Assembly: GCA_903813345.2 (NCBI GenBank)
Contig: CAIIXF020000002.1
Location: forward strand, 5,124,001 to 5,188,000
Source of the DNA: Owenia fusiformis
Lineage: Eukaryota; Annelida; Polychaeta; Sabellida; Oweniidae
Direction of reading: 5' to 3'
Length of the DNA stretch: 64,000 nt
Below are positions 12,101 through 22,800 of the stretch, in pieces. Below the pieces are notes generated by a model. That model saw only the letters and a list, made by a program, of their open reading frames with translations, was not told the DNA's origin and searched no databases. Position 1 is the first letter of the stretch, and every line of letters starts with the position of its first letter. A program made the translations under genes and the position numbers.

Positions 12101-14759
12101 GACCTTGAAGATAAGTTCCGAGATGAAAAGTGGGGCAGCCGTGGGAATTCCAGAGGGTTCAAATGAAAAAATTAAATTTTACATTTTGCATTGATACCGT
12201 ATTCTCTCTAATGAAAGTACAATTCCAATGAGCCCACTTGCAATTTTTATGATTGGTTGGTTATATTAAATGCTCTAGAAAGATATACAGGAACTGTAGA
12301 GGATGTAAACCTTATTAGTGATAACAACTAAAAAGATAATCAGTGATATTTTTTCTATTTTTTTTTTTGTATGTGGGCTTATTGGAAATTTTTTATTTAT
12401 TTTAAATTTCAATTTAGAAAGTGCACTTTGCTCTAATTAGAGAGAATATGGTATTGAAATTGCTAGAATTATTGAATTATGCTGAAGTGGAACAACTCAT
12501 CTTTGCTCTATCAGTACAGTGTAAAATATGTCATGTCACTTTGATTCAGTCGAATGTCATATTCACCATGACCATCATGATTCTGGCCATGGATACCATG
12601 TGGAACACATTTTTAAAAGTCAAAATTCTCTTGTAAATAAAAATCAAATATATGTTTTGTCTGTATTGCACCAATGCACCCTGTGTTAACTGCACTTGTG
12701 CTTTACTGTCATCACTGCTGGGTGTGGCAGATAGTCTCCACATAAATCGTGTAATCAGAACTCCAGAAAACTGCCTCTCCGTTTAGGCCTAACCTGAAAT
12801 TTTTAAAGATGTAAGAGCAGGATAGTACCAGATCTTATTATATTTTGGGCAAGTTGGATAAATTACAAAGCTGTCATTTTGCTCATCAAACTATATATAA
12901 TGAAACCCAATTGATAAATTGTAATCAATTCAATTTTGTTCTATCATTGCATTAACAGGTATGGTGAATCCTATGCCGAAGAACTTGGAATAGATGTAGT
13001 GAAGTTTCGCAATCAAACAGCTCATGTCAATGGCATTGGGAATATGAATATGGAAAAACATACTAAACATAAAAGCATGACCTTAGCTGAGATGATCAGA
13101 CTAAATATGGCAGAAGGTATGTACTTTTCAAGAACAAAAAATTTAACTTAAGTGGATAATGATACAGTACTGATACTAACTGATATATAATTCAACATTG
13201 ATGTAACCCAAGTATTTCAATGTATTCTTCAAAATTGTTAATAATCCAAACACTACGGTTGTTAGTTTTCATGAAAAATTATTTTGAATCCTTTTACTAG
13301 GTTTTGTTGAAATGGAAGGTTTATCAATATCAAAGAATTTTGTCCACCATCTTGTATGGTACAAACTCCAGTTAGAATCATCATCCTGCTGTGGACATGA
13401 GAAATATAAAAAAATACAAATGAATTCAAATACAGAATATCGCCTTATTCCTTAATGATTAAACCTGCCTAGAATCTCCTTTAAAATGAGACTTTAACAA
13501 AGTCTCTATTACACATCTGCTTCTATTTTATTCTTCCAGTGATAAAATTCAAGTGTCCTCTATGTTGGAGGCAGTTCTTTAATGAGGCTAAGATGGAGGA
13601 ACATAAGAGAACACATAGAATCTCTTGTTCAGATAACAATCTACCTGACTCTCAGACCCAGAATACAGCAGATGAAACTCTCAATCCTACAAAAACCACA
13701 CATTGTGGATTGGATGATGAGGGAATGTTTAAATGTGATAAGTGTGACAAATGTTATACTTTGAAATGTCATCTTCTGCAGCATATGAATACTCACAACA
13801 CCAATTTTAAATGTAGAGTGTGTGGTTATAGATTTCCAAGTAATGCAAATCTTCAGCTACACATGAGAACTCATACAGGTGAGAAGCCATATAAATGTAC
13901 GATCTGTGACTATAGATGTAATGTACAATGGAACTTGACAAGACACATGAGAACTCATACAGATGAGAAGCCATACAAATGTACACTCTGTGACTATAGA
14001 TGTAATCAACAAGGTGATTTGACAAACCACATGAGAACTCATACTGGTGAGAAACCATACAAATGCACACTCTGTGACTATAGATCTAAACAACAAAGTG
14101 ATTTGACAAACCACATGAGAACTCATACTGATGAGAAGCCATACAAATGTACACTCTGTGACTATAGATGTAAACAACAAAGTGATTTGACAAAACACAT
14201 GAGAACTCATACTGATGAGAAGCCATACAAATGTACGCTCTGTGACTATAGATGTAATGTACAATGCAGCTTGACAAGACACATGAGAACTCATACTGGT
14301 GAGAAACCATACAAATGCACACTCTGTGACTATAGATGTAATCAAAGAGGTGATTTGACAAAACACATGAGAACTCATACTGATGAGAAGCCATACAAAT
14401 GTACACTCTGTGACTATAGATGTAATGTACAAATCAACTTGACAAACCACATGAGAACTCATACTGGAGAGAAGCCATACAAATGTACACTCTGTGACTA
14501 TAGATGTAATGTACAAAACAGCTTGACAAGACACATGAGAACTCATACTGATGAGAAGCCATACAAATGTACTTTCTGTGACTATAGATGTAATCGACAT
14601 GAACATTTGAAAAAACACATGAGAACTCATACTGATGAGAAGCCATATAAATGTACACTCTGTGACTATAGATGTAATGTACAAATCAACTTGACAAACC
14701 ACATGAGAACTCATACTGGAGAGAAGCCATACAAATGTACACTCTGTGACTATAGATAG
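6194..14759 (+). CDS. PRDM9: PRDM9-type histone methyltransferase (KRAB - SSXRD-like - PR/SET - C2H2 array), array truncated by in-frame stop
   Basis: Ten exons: 6194-6377, 7045-7179, 7394-7491, 7664-7943, 8459-8584, 9056-9132, 10288-10491, 11910-12094, 12959-13116, 13540-14759. All have GT/AG boundaries and matching phases, totalling 888 codons plus stop. Residues about 24-62 match the PRDM9 KRAB-like domain (IEEYFTKEEL...RFRNIKQNY). A Pro run and SSSDEEW follow. About 250-280 is SSXRD-like, leading into DDDEFLFCEDC. The PR/SET domain is about 305-440, with GPYAGR, NWMRYVNCAR, IYYRTF and VWYG; these hold the tyrosines reported as important for vertebrate PRDM9 activity. The last exon encodes one SET-proximal finger (FKCPLC...HKRTH) and the array. 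Known role in vertebrates: H3K4/K36 trimethylation that directs meiotic recombination sites. TAG at 14757-14759 ends the frame inside finger 14. The start is the first Met before KRAB; no promoter motif was seen. Introns hold several MITEs. Confidence 0.93.
9636..10249. mobile_element. Foldback MITE in a PRDM9 intron, with a nested pair of ends
   Basis: The left end GGGGGTCATTAACAGAAC has its inverted partner GTTCTGTTAATGACCCCC at the right, and the TIRs run about 38 bases into GTTACGAATTCG. A second, inner pair of the same ends (CATTAACAGAACACTTTCG near 9767 and CGAAAGTTCTGTTAATG near 10157) suggests one copy inserted in another. The interior is rich in CGTAAC/GTTACG. It lies between exons 6 and 7. 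Confidence 0.75.
10531..10757 (+). mobile_element. hAT-like MITE, copy 2, in a PRDM9 intron
   Basis: It starts CACTGGTGGATCTGG and ends CCCCTGGATACTTACT, degraded versions of the ends of the 4455-4714 element. It shares the internal 'AGGCCTTATTTTTAAATT' text and GGGCC/AGGCC-rich composition with that copy. Confidence 0.55.
10768..11720 (+). repeat. Dispersed repeat: CGTC-rich head plus about 131-bp tandem subunits
   Basis: The head is TTATCCCATCGAACGAAG, then GGGATATAGGGAACGCC and a CGTC/CGTA run. About four tandem subunits of roughly 131 bases follow, each with TATAACTCGAAAAGTAGTGG, GATTTTGTTCATATTTGGTA and a palindromic GGCGGCCATTTT...AAAATGGCCGCC joint. It lies between PRDM9 exons 7 and 8. 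Related copies are at 1245-2005 (opposite strand) and 61876-61945. Confidence 0.75.
12192..12456. mobile_element. MITE in a PRDM9 intron
   Basis: TACCGTATTCTCTCTAAT at the left and ATTAGAGAGAATATGGTA at the right form an inverted pair with one mismatch, about 265 bases apart. No coding content. Confidence 0.6.
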
Positions 14760-15066
14760 ATGTAATGTACAAAACAGCTTGACAAGACACATGAGAACTC
14801 ATACTGATGAGAAGCCATACAAATGTGCACTCTGTGACTATAGATGTAGTGTACAATGCAGCTTGACAAACCACATGAGAACTCATACTGATGAGAAGCC
14901 ATTCAAATGTACACTCTGTGACTATAGATGTAATCAACAAGGTGATCTGACAAAACACATGAGAACTCATACTGGTGAGAAGCCATACAAATGTACACTA
15001 TGTGACTATAAATGTAGTGATACTTCTTCATTAAGACAGCACACTAAGGCTTGTCATACACAGTGA
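13803..15066 (+). repeat. 84-bp minisatellite encoding the PRDM9 zinc-finger array
   Basis: The 28-residue units read (Y/F)KCTLCDYRCxxxxxLTxHMRTHT(G/D)EKP. Counting from the SET-proximal finger, fingers 3-16 are this unit and finger 17 is a diverged terminal one. Differences lie mostly at helix positions -1, 2, 3 and 6, with triplets such as V/W/N/R, Q/G/D/N, Q/S/D/K, V/C/S/R, R/E/H/K. Fingers 10-11 and 13-14 are duplicated as pairs. Linkers alternate between TGEKP and TDEKP. Confidence 0.9.
14760..15066 (+). pseudogene. Stranded 3' end of the PRDM9 zinc-finger array
   Basis: After the stop at 14757-14759 the array resumes in another frame. It runs through the rest of finger 14, fingers 15 and 16, and a diverged last finger (CDYKCSDTSSLRQHTKACH), to a stop at 15064-15066. 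The shift is caused by GATAGAT where all other units have GAT, a net gain of 4 bases. In this assembly these fingers would not be translated with the gene. An assembly error or a polymorphic allele is possible. Confidence 0.8.
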
Positions 15067-15548
15067 TAGATGAATCACAAAGTGCAATATATGTGATAGT
15101 AAATATGTTAAAGCCAATTTCAATTGAAACATTATATTGAATTTATATACCCTCAAAATTAATTATCTGTAAATGTATAGTGTGCCATTGTACTTTACTA
15201 CTACATAACCAGACTGTTAAAATGTATATTGACTGATATGTTTGTATGTCATGCTATTAATTAAAATAATGAAATTTTTTTTATTTTGTGAATGTATTTT
15301 ATTTAGGCATCTATGCATGATTTGCCACTTTGTTTATATACAAAAAAATATTCTATAAAATTTGATTTGACTTGATTCCTTTTAGGAATCTGGTTGAAGA
15401 AATCGAAGTTTTGTTCATCATTGCTCTGGAAGTAGTTTGAATATACCACGTTGTTTTGTGAATTCATTTTAAGAAAAGTGCAAATATCTTGCTTGATGCT
15501 AGTATTATAATGTATTGATGTAAAATATTCACTTAATTGTATAATTAT

Positions 15549-15678
15549 GTCACCACCCAAAGTAGTGACATATTGTTATGATCTCCAACTTTTTGCATGG
15601 TGTCAGGTGATTGGTGATTGGTGGTTGCCATCTTTAACAAATCGCAGGTGGTGACATGCATTTTGCAAGTAAATGCCT
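15549..15678 (+). repeat. Dispersed SINE-like repeat, copy 1
   Basis: It shares with 17009-17165 and 28003-28080 the order GTCACCACC, GTGACATATTGTTAT, CTAACTTTTTG, a GG(T/C)GGT-rich stretch, TAACAAATG, AGGTGGTGACAT, TTTTGCA and ATGCCTTGTT. No A/B boxes were identified, so the class is unknown. Confidence 0.55.
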
Positions 15679-16857
15679 TGTTGTTTTCATATTTGATGAT
15701 TTGCAGCCCAATGCGTTTAGAGCACAGGCTCTAAAATGTATAATTGATGCCAAGATTTTGTATTTTTCAGTATTTTTTTCACATGTCAGGATTTTTGGGT
15801 TTTACAAATTGTAACTTTCATTATTCAAGACTGATTGTATTAAGTACAATCTTTCTCACAATTTCTTAGTATAATGATAAAATAAATGCTACACTTGGTA
15901 AAATCAAACATAAATCACTGACTGTACTGTAAGGCCAAAGTACAACATTAATATAGGCTAATTTCAGAAATAGTTTCTCATAATCGGATGTGATATCATG
16001 AATTCTAAAAATATTGTAAAAAACTTATTTGAAATGAGTTGATTTAAACCATTTCCCATTTGAATTGATTTCTAGGATTGTATGTAATCTTAGTATTTAT
16101 GTGAGTTAATATGAGGAACATCTCTTTACTTTTCTTAAAATGATCGTATTTCTAATGCTACATAACACACAACGAAGCTAATGACTAGGATCATTACTAA
16201 AAAACATCTTCAACAAAAGTGTAAAATACCAAAAGGCCGAACATGTACACACTTCAATCAAAATCTAGGGTATTCATAAATGTCCATATGAGTTTGTTTA
16301 AATTGCATATTTAATTTGTACATTTATGTAATTAAAGTTATATAAAATCAGCACCATTACTATGATCAACTAACTAGCTATAGTATGCATACATATTGAC
16401 TTGTAAATTAACACAATGGTGCTAATTTTATATTAAATGTACCAATGAAGGATACATACATGCATATCCTGTATGAAAACAGGCCAAGTTGTCTATTGCA
16501 TAGATCAACTATACATGTAGACCAATTTTGGAAGAATTAATATCTTCCATTTCGGTTCTTTTTCCATTTGTGGATTCGAATTCAAATGTCAAGTTTTATC
16601 TTTCTCTGGCAGCCTATTCATTTGTGAAATTTTTCAGGGAACTGGTGACTGTGTAGATATGTTATTGCTTTTAATGAATCTGAAATAAACTGTTTGAACT
16701 GTTAAAAAAAGCATCTCTTACTGTGACTTACATTGTTTTAATATTTTTCTCTGTGTAAGTGGGCTTTCAATAGTTAAGAAGTGCAATCGGGAACAGGCAT
16801 AGAAATGAAAAAAAGATTAGCAATTAACAAATGATAAACTACTAGTAAACGGGGCAG

Positions 16858-16973
16858 GCACAATGTGTTCGCCTGCTGTATTAAAATTACTTATAAAAGA
16901 ATCCCCACGGCACAAGCACAATGTGTTCGCCTGCTGTATTAAAACTACTTATAAAAGAATCCCCACGGCACAA
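16858..16973 (+). repeat. 58-bp tandem duplication
   Basis: Two copies start at GCACAATGTGTTCGCC (16858 and 16916) and end CCCCACGGCACAA. They differ at very few bases, so the duplication is recent. Confidence 0.8.
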
Positions 16974-17008
16974 GGAAACAATGACACAACCTAGAATTAG
17001 CGTGTTTT

Positions 17009-17165
17009 ATGTCACCACCAGACGGCAGTCTGGATCTCCCTTCTGGTGACATATTGTTATAGTCTCTAACTTTTTGAAGACGGTGTTTGGCGGTTGGTGC
17101 TAGGGGGGTCGACGTCTGTAACAAATGAGAGGTGGTAGCATTTTGCATGTCATGCCTTGTTATTT
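17009..17165 (+). repeat. Dispersed SINE-like repeat, copy 2
   Basis: The most complete copy of the family also found at 15549-15678 and 28003-28080: GTCACCACCAGACGG, TGGTGACATATTGTTATAG, CGGTTGGTGC, TGTAACAAATG, GGTGGTAGCATTTTGCATG. Confidence 0.6.
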
Positions 17166-17681
17166 ATTCCATTTATCAATATGCATGAAATAGTAAATGT
17201 ACGTTGAAAATATTTTTATGTGTAGCCTAATTTTTTATATAAAATCCCACCCACGATCTGCATTATTCCATTTATTCAATATTGGTAGGATTATTGTTCA
17301 TTTAATTTGGCATCTATAGCAAGGTGCTGAATTTGTATTTTAAAATTAAGTTTGATTGCAATTATTGTACCATTATTGTCCACTGTTGCCATTGATAGAG
17401 TACTTCACATGTAGGCTAACTGTGATTGCTCGATGATGCTTGTGGATATACTGTCAGCCCAGACACATGGGTCTGTCATTCACCTTTCTAGCACCAAATC
17501 TCCGGTTCCAAATGTCCTTGAAATTGTTTCAAAGATTTCCACTGAACAGGTACCACAATCAACCTCAGTTAACCAAATTGATCTCTTATTTCATCCTCCG
17601 TATCTATCCGTTTTTAGTATTTGTCTGACACAATTGAATCGAATACGTCTGGCGAAGAACACCCTCTGTCTTTCTGCATTG

Positions 17682-18137
17682 TCACTGCGACTGCGTGCTC
17701 CAGCTTCTTTTAACATGTCCGTAGCAATTTCGTTTTATACTTGAATTGTCAGTCCATTTTGTCATGAAATTAAAAGTGCCGACTACCTTGGTTCCTTCAC
17801 CGTCGGCGTGTCTGCCTAACTCACCCGGCAGAATGAGACGGACGGCAGTCTGTATCTCCCTGCTCGTGATGGTGGATCGTTTGTTGTAGTGGGCGAGACG
17901 GGATGCTTCCCTAGCAATACGCTCGAAGATGTCGTTGACAAAGCTGTTCATGATGCTCATGGCCTTGCTGGAAATACCAGATTCAGGGTGCATTTGCTTC
18001 AAAACCTTGTATAGGTAAATACTATATGATTCCCTCCTCTTCCTTCGGCGTTTCTTGTCTCCTCCAACTAGTCTCCTAGATGTGACAATCTTTTTGCTTC
18101 CTTTACTTGTAGTTCTGGACCCGGTTTTGGGTTCCAT
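17682..18137 (-). CDS. Histone H2B variant with divergent tails
   Basis: The frame encodes 151 residues. The central region matches canonical H2B almost residue for residue: [60 protein letters not shown] and the EGTK of the ubiquitinated-lysine region. H2B forms a dimer with H2A in the nucleosome. Oddities: Arg replaces the usual small/acidic residue in [18 protein letters not shown] replaces the usual LAKHAVSEGTK-type end, and after EGTK the protein runs on for about 33 unrelated residues instead of ending in about ten. A splice donor-like AAG|GTAGTC sits exactly at that divergence, so the extra tail may be intronic. No histone 3' stem-loop (GGCTCTTTTCAGAGCC type) was found downstream, unlike replication-dependent genes. 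It converges on PRDM9. Confidence 0.88.
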   Translation of the reverse strand: MEPKTGSRTTSKGSKKIVTSRRLVGGDKKRRRKRRESYSIYLYKVLKQMHPESGISSKAMSIMNSFVNDIFERIAREASRLAHYNKRSTITSREIQTAVRLILPGELGRHADGEGTKVVGTFNFMTKWTDNSSIKRNCYGHVKRSWSTQSQ

Positions 18138-18235
18138 TTCGATATTTTGAGATATTTGCAGTTACATGATAACCGAGTTACAGTGAAATGTATTGTATCC
18201 TATCGAGTTTTGCTGTTTGTAACTGCTGGATAAAT

Positions 18236-18248
18236 GTTCTATATATAA
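18236..18248 (-). promoter_or_regulatory. TATA-like box of the H2B gene
   Basis: The complement of TATATAACC gives GGTTATATATAG about 100 bases upstream of the H2B start codon, in the expected orientation. Confidence 0.45.
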
Positions 18249-18384
18249 CCCTAGCTATATTATTGGAATATATAGGCCAAAAGCAATGTTTACAAAACCG
18301 ATATAAGTTATTGATCAATCTCTTTAGGCTAAACACGAGATTAATATTAAACGTAGAATCAGATATTGCAGGCACCTTAGCCAC

Positions 18385-18918
18385 ACGATTCAATTTTATG
18401 GACTATGACATCGACTTGGCGAATGGATGTTGAATAGTTTTTTTTCTGTTCAAGCATACCAGGCCCGGATACCAAGCTTCTTACAATTAAACTTTAAATA
18501 TCGAAAAACTATAAATATTGAAATGTCGATCCTTTAACACAGTAACGGACACCAAGACATGAACGATTCAATTTTATGGACTATGACATCGACTTGGCGA
18601 ATGGATGTTGAATAGTTTTTTTTCTGTTCAAGCATACCAAGCCCGGATACTAAGCTTCTTACAATTAAACTTTAAATATCGAAAAACTATAAATATTGAA
18701 ATGTCGATCCTTTAACATAGTAACGGACACCAAGACATGAACGATTCAATTTTATGGACTATGACATCGACTTGGCGAATGGATGTTCAATAGTTTTTTT
18801 TCTGTTCAAGCATACCAAGTCCGGATACCAAGCTTCTTACAATAAAACTTTAAATATCGAAAAACTATAAATATTGAAATGTCGATCCTTTAACACAGTA
18901 ATGGACATCAAGACATGA
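18385..18918. repeat. Three 178-bp tandem repeats upstream of H2B
   Basis: Units start at ACGATTCAATTTTATGG at 18385, 18563 and 18741, and the array ends at 18918. All three are exactly 178 bases, with only scattered substitutions. They begin about 140 bases upstream of the H2B TATA-like box. Each contains a CGACTTGGCGAATGG motif and CTATAAATATTG. Confidence 0.92.
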
Positions 18919-19285
18919 ACGATGAAGTTATTTTTCATCCTAAATAGTATCTATTTCATGTTAAAAATATCTCAAAATCTACATCATATGATATGTGCTT
19001 ACAAAATAATCTCATTTACATGTACATGTATAGCCTATGTGTAAAGTGTCATGTTAAACATAGAAATAGTACATACATATCAGAATTATGGTCCCTTCTA
19101 TCATTGTCCCTCTTTTAAGCCCCGATTGGGCTTAAATTAAACAAAATGTTCAACAGTTGCGATTAGGTCGCGAATCATTGGAAACTATGACACTTACTAG
19201 AGTATAGTATTCCATACACTCCCCTCCAAAAGTATGGTAACCTTGACTGGAACCACATGTTAAAGTCGATTTAGATCAATTACTC
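18919..19285. other. Spacer with one mariner-type end
   Basis: Non-coding. At 19213-19240 a solitary TACACTCCCCTCCAAAAGT end resembles the TIR of the element at 22497-22876; I saw no partner. Confidence 0.4.
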
Positions 19286-19680
19286 AGATGCGAGTAGGTA
19301 GTTACCAGTTTCGCCACCAGGTGGCTAATTCGGGGGGAAATAACATGGCAGGCTATTACAAAATTCCCATGAACTTGAATATTCATAAATTTTAGTGGTT
19401 CACTCTTCATATTACACTTATGTATCTGATAGTTATACGAATTAAAATATGTCCAGTAAAAGAAAATATTATCTGCCCAACACAAGAAAAGATATTTCAC
19501 TTTTTGTGATTTTACCTAGAAGTCGAATTTTCAAAGAAAAATAAATTTTCAAAGTTGATAAACTCTTTTTAAAGCCACATTTCTAGATCTAATTTTACGT
19601 GTAGATTCCAAATATGACATCAGTTTGTCTTAATTTTGAATTTTTAATAACGTAAATCAAAATTATTTCTACTCGCATCT
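19286..19680 (+). mobile_element. MITE with AGATGCGAGTAG ends, copy 1
   Basis: AGATGCGAGTAG at the left and CTACTCGCATCT at the right are perfect inverted ends. The interior matches, in reverse complement, the element at 46686-47107, including CACCAGGTGGC, GATATTTC and the TCTAGA-containing stretch. Confidence 0.8.
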
Positions 19681-19882
19681 ACGTAGTTTATTGAAACTAC
19701 ATGTATCATAAACAAACATAAATCCAAACTTTTCTTTTTGGGAGGTATAACATACTAAGGGGTCCTCTATTCCATCGTTCTTACTTTCCTTGATAATTTA
19801 CACTTATCCCAAAACTATAAAACTGGTCATGAGTATTTTTATATTGATTATAAATGTATAAAAGGCCGTGTCATCTCACTAT

Positions 19883-22800
19883 TCACAACTTGTCTTCGTC
19901 ATCTACAAAAATCGGATTATCAACACCATTTGATGTCTCTATTCTCGGTGAGATTAGGTTCTCTGTTGAATATCTCTGCATTTCATTTGGTCTGTCATTA
20001 AATCTGGAATTTGCTGAATCTGCATTTCTATCTGGTGATTGGTCAGTTAGATCATGAACCACCACATCACTAGATTTAAGATATTTTCCATAATATGGGA
20101 CGTCAGGGAAGTCCTGGACCTCAGACATTGGGATAATGTTAGGAATCTCGTGTATAACGGGCGACACCGACCCATCGTCGTTATAAATTGTAGGGGGGCG
20201 GTTCATTTTCTTCAATGAAAATTCATCAGTCGGTTTACACACAGCAGGTGTTTCACCGAGATCAAACGATTGGGATTTTCGTCGTGCGTGACACTCCCTG
20301 AAGCACATTACTGCTCCCATGATGCATAGCGACGCTATGATGATTGTGGTGGAGATGATAATGACACGATCGGTATGTGACAGACTATTGAATCCGGTTT
20401 CAACTTTCTCGACTGGAGCAGGTTCAAATGGTTTCTTCCCTCCGAGTGGAATCACAGTCATTTTTCCACACATGTAATGTCCAGTATTTATGTCAATGTA
20501 TAATCTTTTGTCATCAATTATACTCCCGACATTTTTAATTATTCTCTCCGGGTCTTTTGTTTTTATTAAGACGGTGGCATCAACAGATCCGCATTTTAAA
20601 TCAGGTACTGTGATTTGGTTGATGTCAATATCCAACATTTGTGATAGAAGTCCAACTAAGATTTTCTTAAAATGGTAACTTGTTTCGGTTGATTCTTGCA
20701 ATGCAGTACAATTTCCACTAAATGTAAGTATCATTAGCAAATCCTTTAATGGGGGCACCGTTGTCATGGTAACTGACGCAGTTGTCATAGCACTTGATGA
20801 AATAATGTCACTGATTGGGTGAACAGATGCTGTTACCATAGTATCCAATAACTGAGTCCCGAGAATTTCAACAGTTGCAGAATAGTTGTTGAAGACGTCA
20901 CTTGAGTTTCCACTGTCTAATTCACTTTCATTTGTCCCAATATCATAAGACGTTGCCATAGTAACTATTGTTGTCTTGGACACAGTTAAAGGGGGAGGCG
21001 AAGGTGGAATAACGGGAAACAGCCAAGATGGCGTCACGTTTCCAAACAGGGGCATATACTCCTCTGTCGATTTTATAAATCTCGACAATGCTGAACTTTT
21101 CAAGTATTCAGAATTGATAGATTGAGTATTAAGAACCATTGTTGCGGTTATCATTGAGTCCAACAGCTCAGATGTACTGTCAACCAGCAAAACAGGGGTA
21201 GATTGTAGTGCATATGTCTCACTTATATCAATAGAACCCTGCAGTGATGGTGTTGTGTTATCACTAATTACGGCACCAGTAATGTTTGTTAAATTACTAG
21301 TGTTTGTCATAGCACTAGTATTTGTTAAATAACTAGTATTTGTCATTTCACTTGCGGTGGCAATAGTGTTTGTTACATAAGTAGTGTTTGTTACATAGTC
21401 ACTAGTGTTTGTTACTTCACTTATGTTTGTTATAGCACTTTCGCTTATCGTTACTTTACTAGTGTTTATTACGTCTGTAGTGCTTGTGACAATACCACTG
21501 GTGTTTGTTACTACAGTATAGTTAGTGCTGGTGTTTGTTTCTGCAGTATCATAATTAGTGCTAGTGTTTGTTACTACACCAGAGTTTGTCGTGTCCATCA
21601 CTTCACTTGTATTTGTAAGATTATTTGAGTTTGTAAAATCATGTTCTACTTGGTTCATGGCAGTAGGAACAACTTCAAAATTAGTTGATACGGAAGTTGG
21701 GTCTATATCCCTATAAATAGACGTCAACTCAAATCTGACTTTATCAACCATTGTCATGGAAACCTCTTCAACTGAGTCGGTTGCCATGGAAACCTCTTCA
21801 ACTGAGCTGGTTGCTATAGCTACAGGATCCACGACATCACTACGAGATTCACTAGTGTCGATTTGTATAGATGTCTCTACTGGTAGGCCAGTGTTATCTG
21901 AAAGCAGAAAAAATATATAGATGCATTACGCGTAACCACGGTAACATTTGAGAAAATATAAAATTAATGGAAATATGTATTACCACGGAAAAAATCATTG
22001 AATAACTTCACTGAACTAGAAAATTTAACAACTTCAAAAATGATTTAGTATGTATCGAATTGGTCAATGGAGTAAACCAGGGCGGTACCATTATTGAGAT
22101 TACCATATCTTGCTTGATAGTCATACCGATACTTTTTCGTGACACGTTCGAAATCAACAATACCTCAGAGTGTAGGAGGGTTGTCCCAGAAGTAATGCAT
22201 TATATACTCTAACTTTATCAATTATTGATATTTTTCCATGACATTTTCAGTAAATGTTCCATAGAGACATTTTGATTTTCTACTTTTCATGTTGACTGAT
22301 AAAACTATATTGATGTAAAGCCCTTTTTACAGATTTTAAGACAAAGTAAAACGTTAAATACGTTTATCACTGCATGTACCAGTGGTGTTATGTTTCTTAA
22401 CTTTATTAACTCAAAACACATACTAAATACCAGCAGAGGCATATTAACAGTCATTTGATTGCTATCATATACTGCAGCCGGGACGAAAGGCATTTACACT
22501 CACTCCAAAAGTTTGGTAAACCTCACTCATCATTATGGTCAACTAGCTCGTAAGATAGTCACATTAAAATATTTCTTTAACGATGCATTTTACTGTATAA
22601 CGGTATAACTATTTCTTGTAATTGATTTTGTGAGGACGTCAATTGTTTTGGCTTGAAACAATAAAATCTTAAATCTTGAATCTCACTGAAAAGCTTGTTA
22701 AAGCCTGTTAACGTGTTTGAAATGTAATACATTTTAATCTTGCCCTTTATACTTATTCATTTGTATTACATCAAAACGGAGGTTTATATTTGATTATTTT

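Larger units (their letters stand above)
15067..17681. other. Intergenic between PRDM9 and H2B
   Basis: An AATAAA at 15881-15886 could end the PRDM9 transcript. Otherwise the stretch holds two SINE-like repeat copies and a 58-bp tandem duplication, listed separately. No further gene was seen. Confidence 0.5.

Noticed and set aside
13857-14792. Long minus-strand open frames opposite the PRDM9 finger array
   Set aside because: They are periodic shadows of the 84-bp coding repeat and have no independent features.
13803-15066. Possible CRISPR-like array
   Set aside because: Regular repeats, but they are coding zinc-finger units in an animal genome with no spacers of unique sequence.
17433-17744. 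103-residue plus-strand open frame downstream of H2B
   Set aside because: It overlaps the H2B 3' end in antisense and has no recognisable domain or conserved start context.
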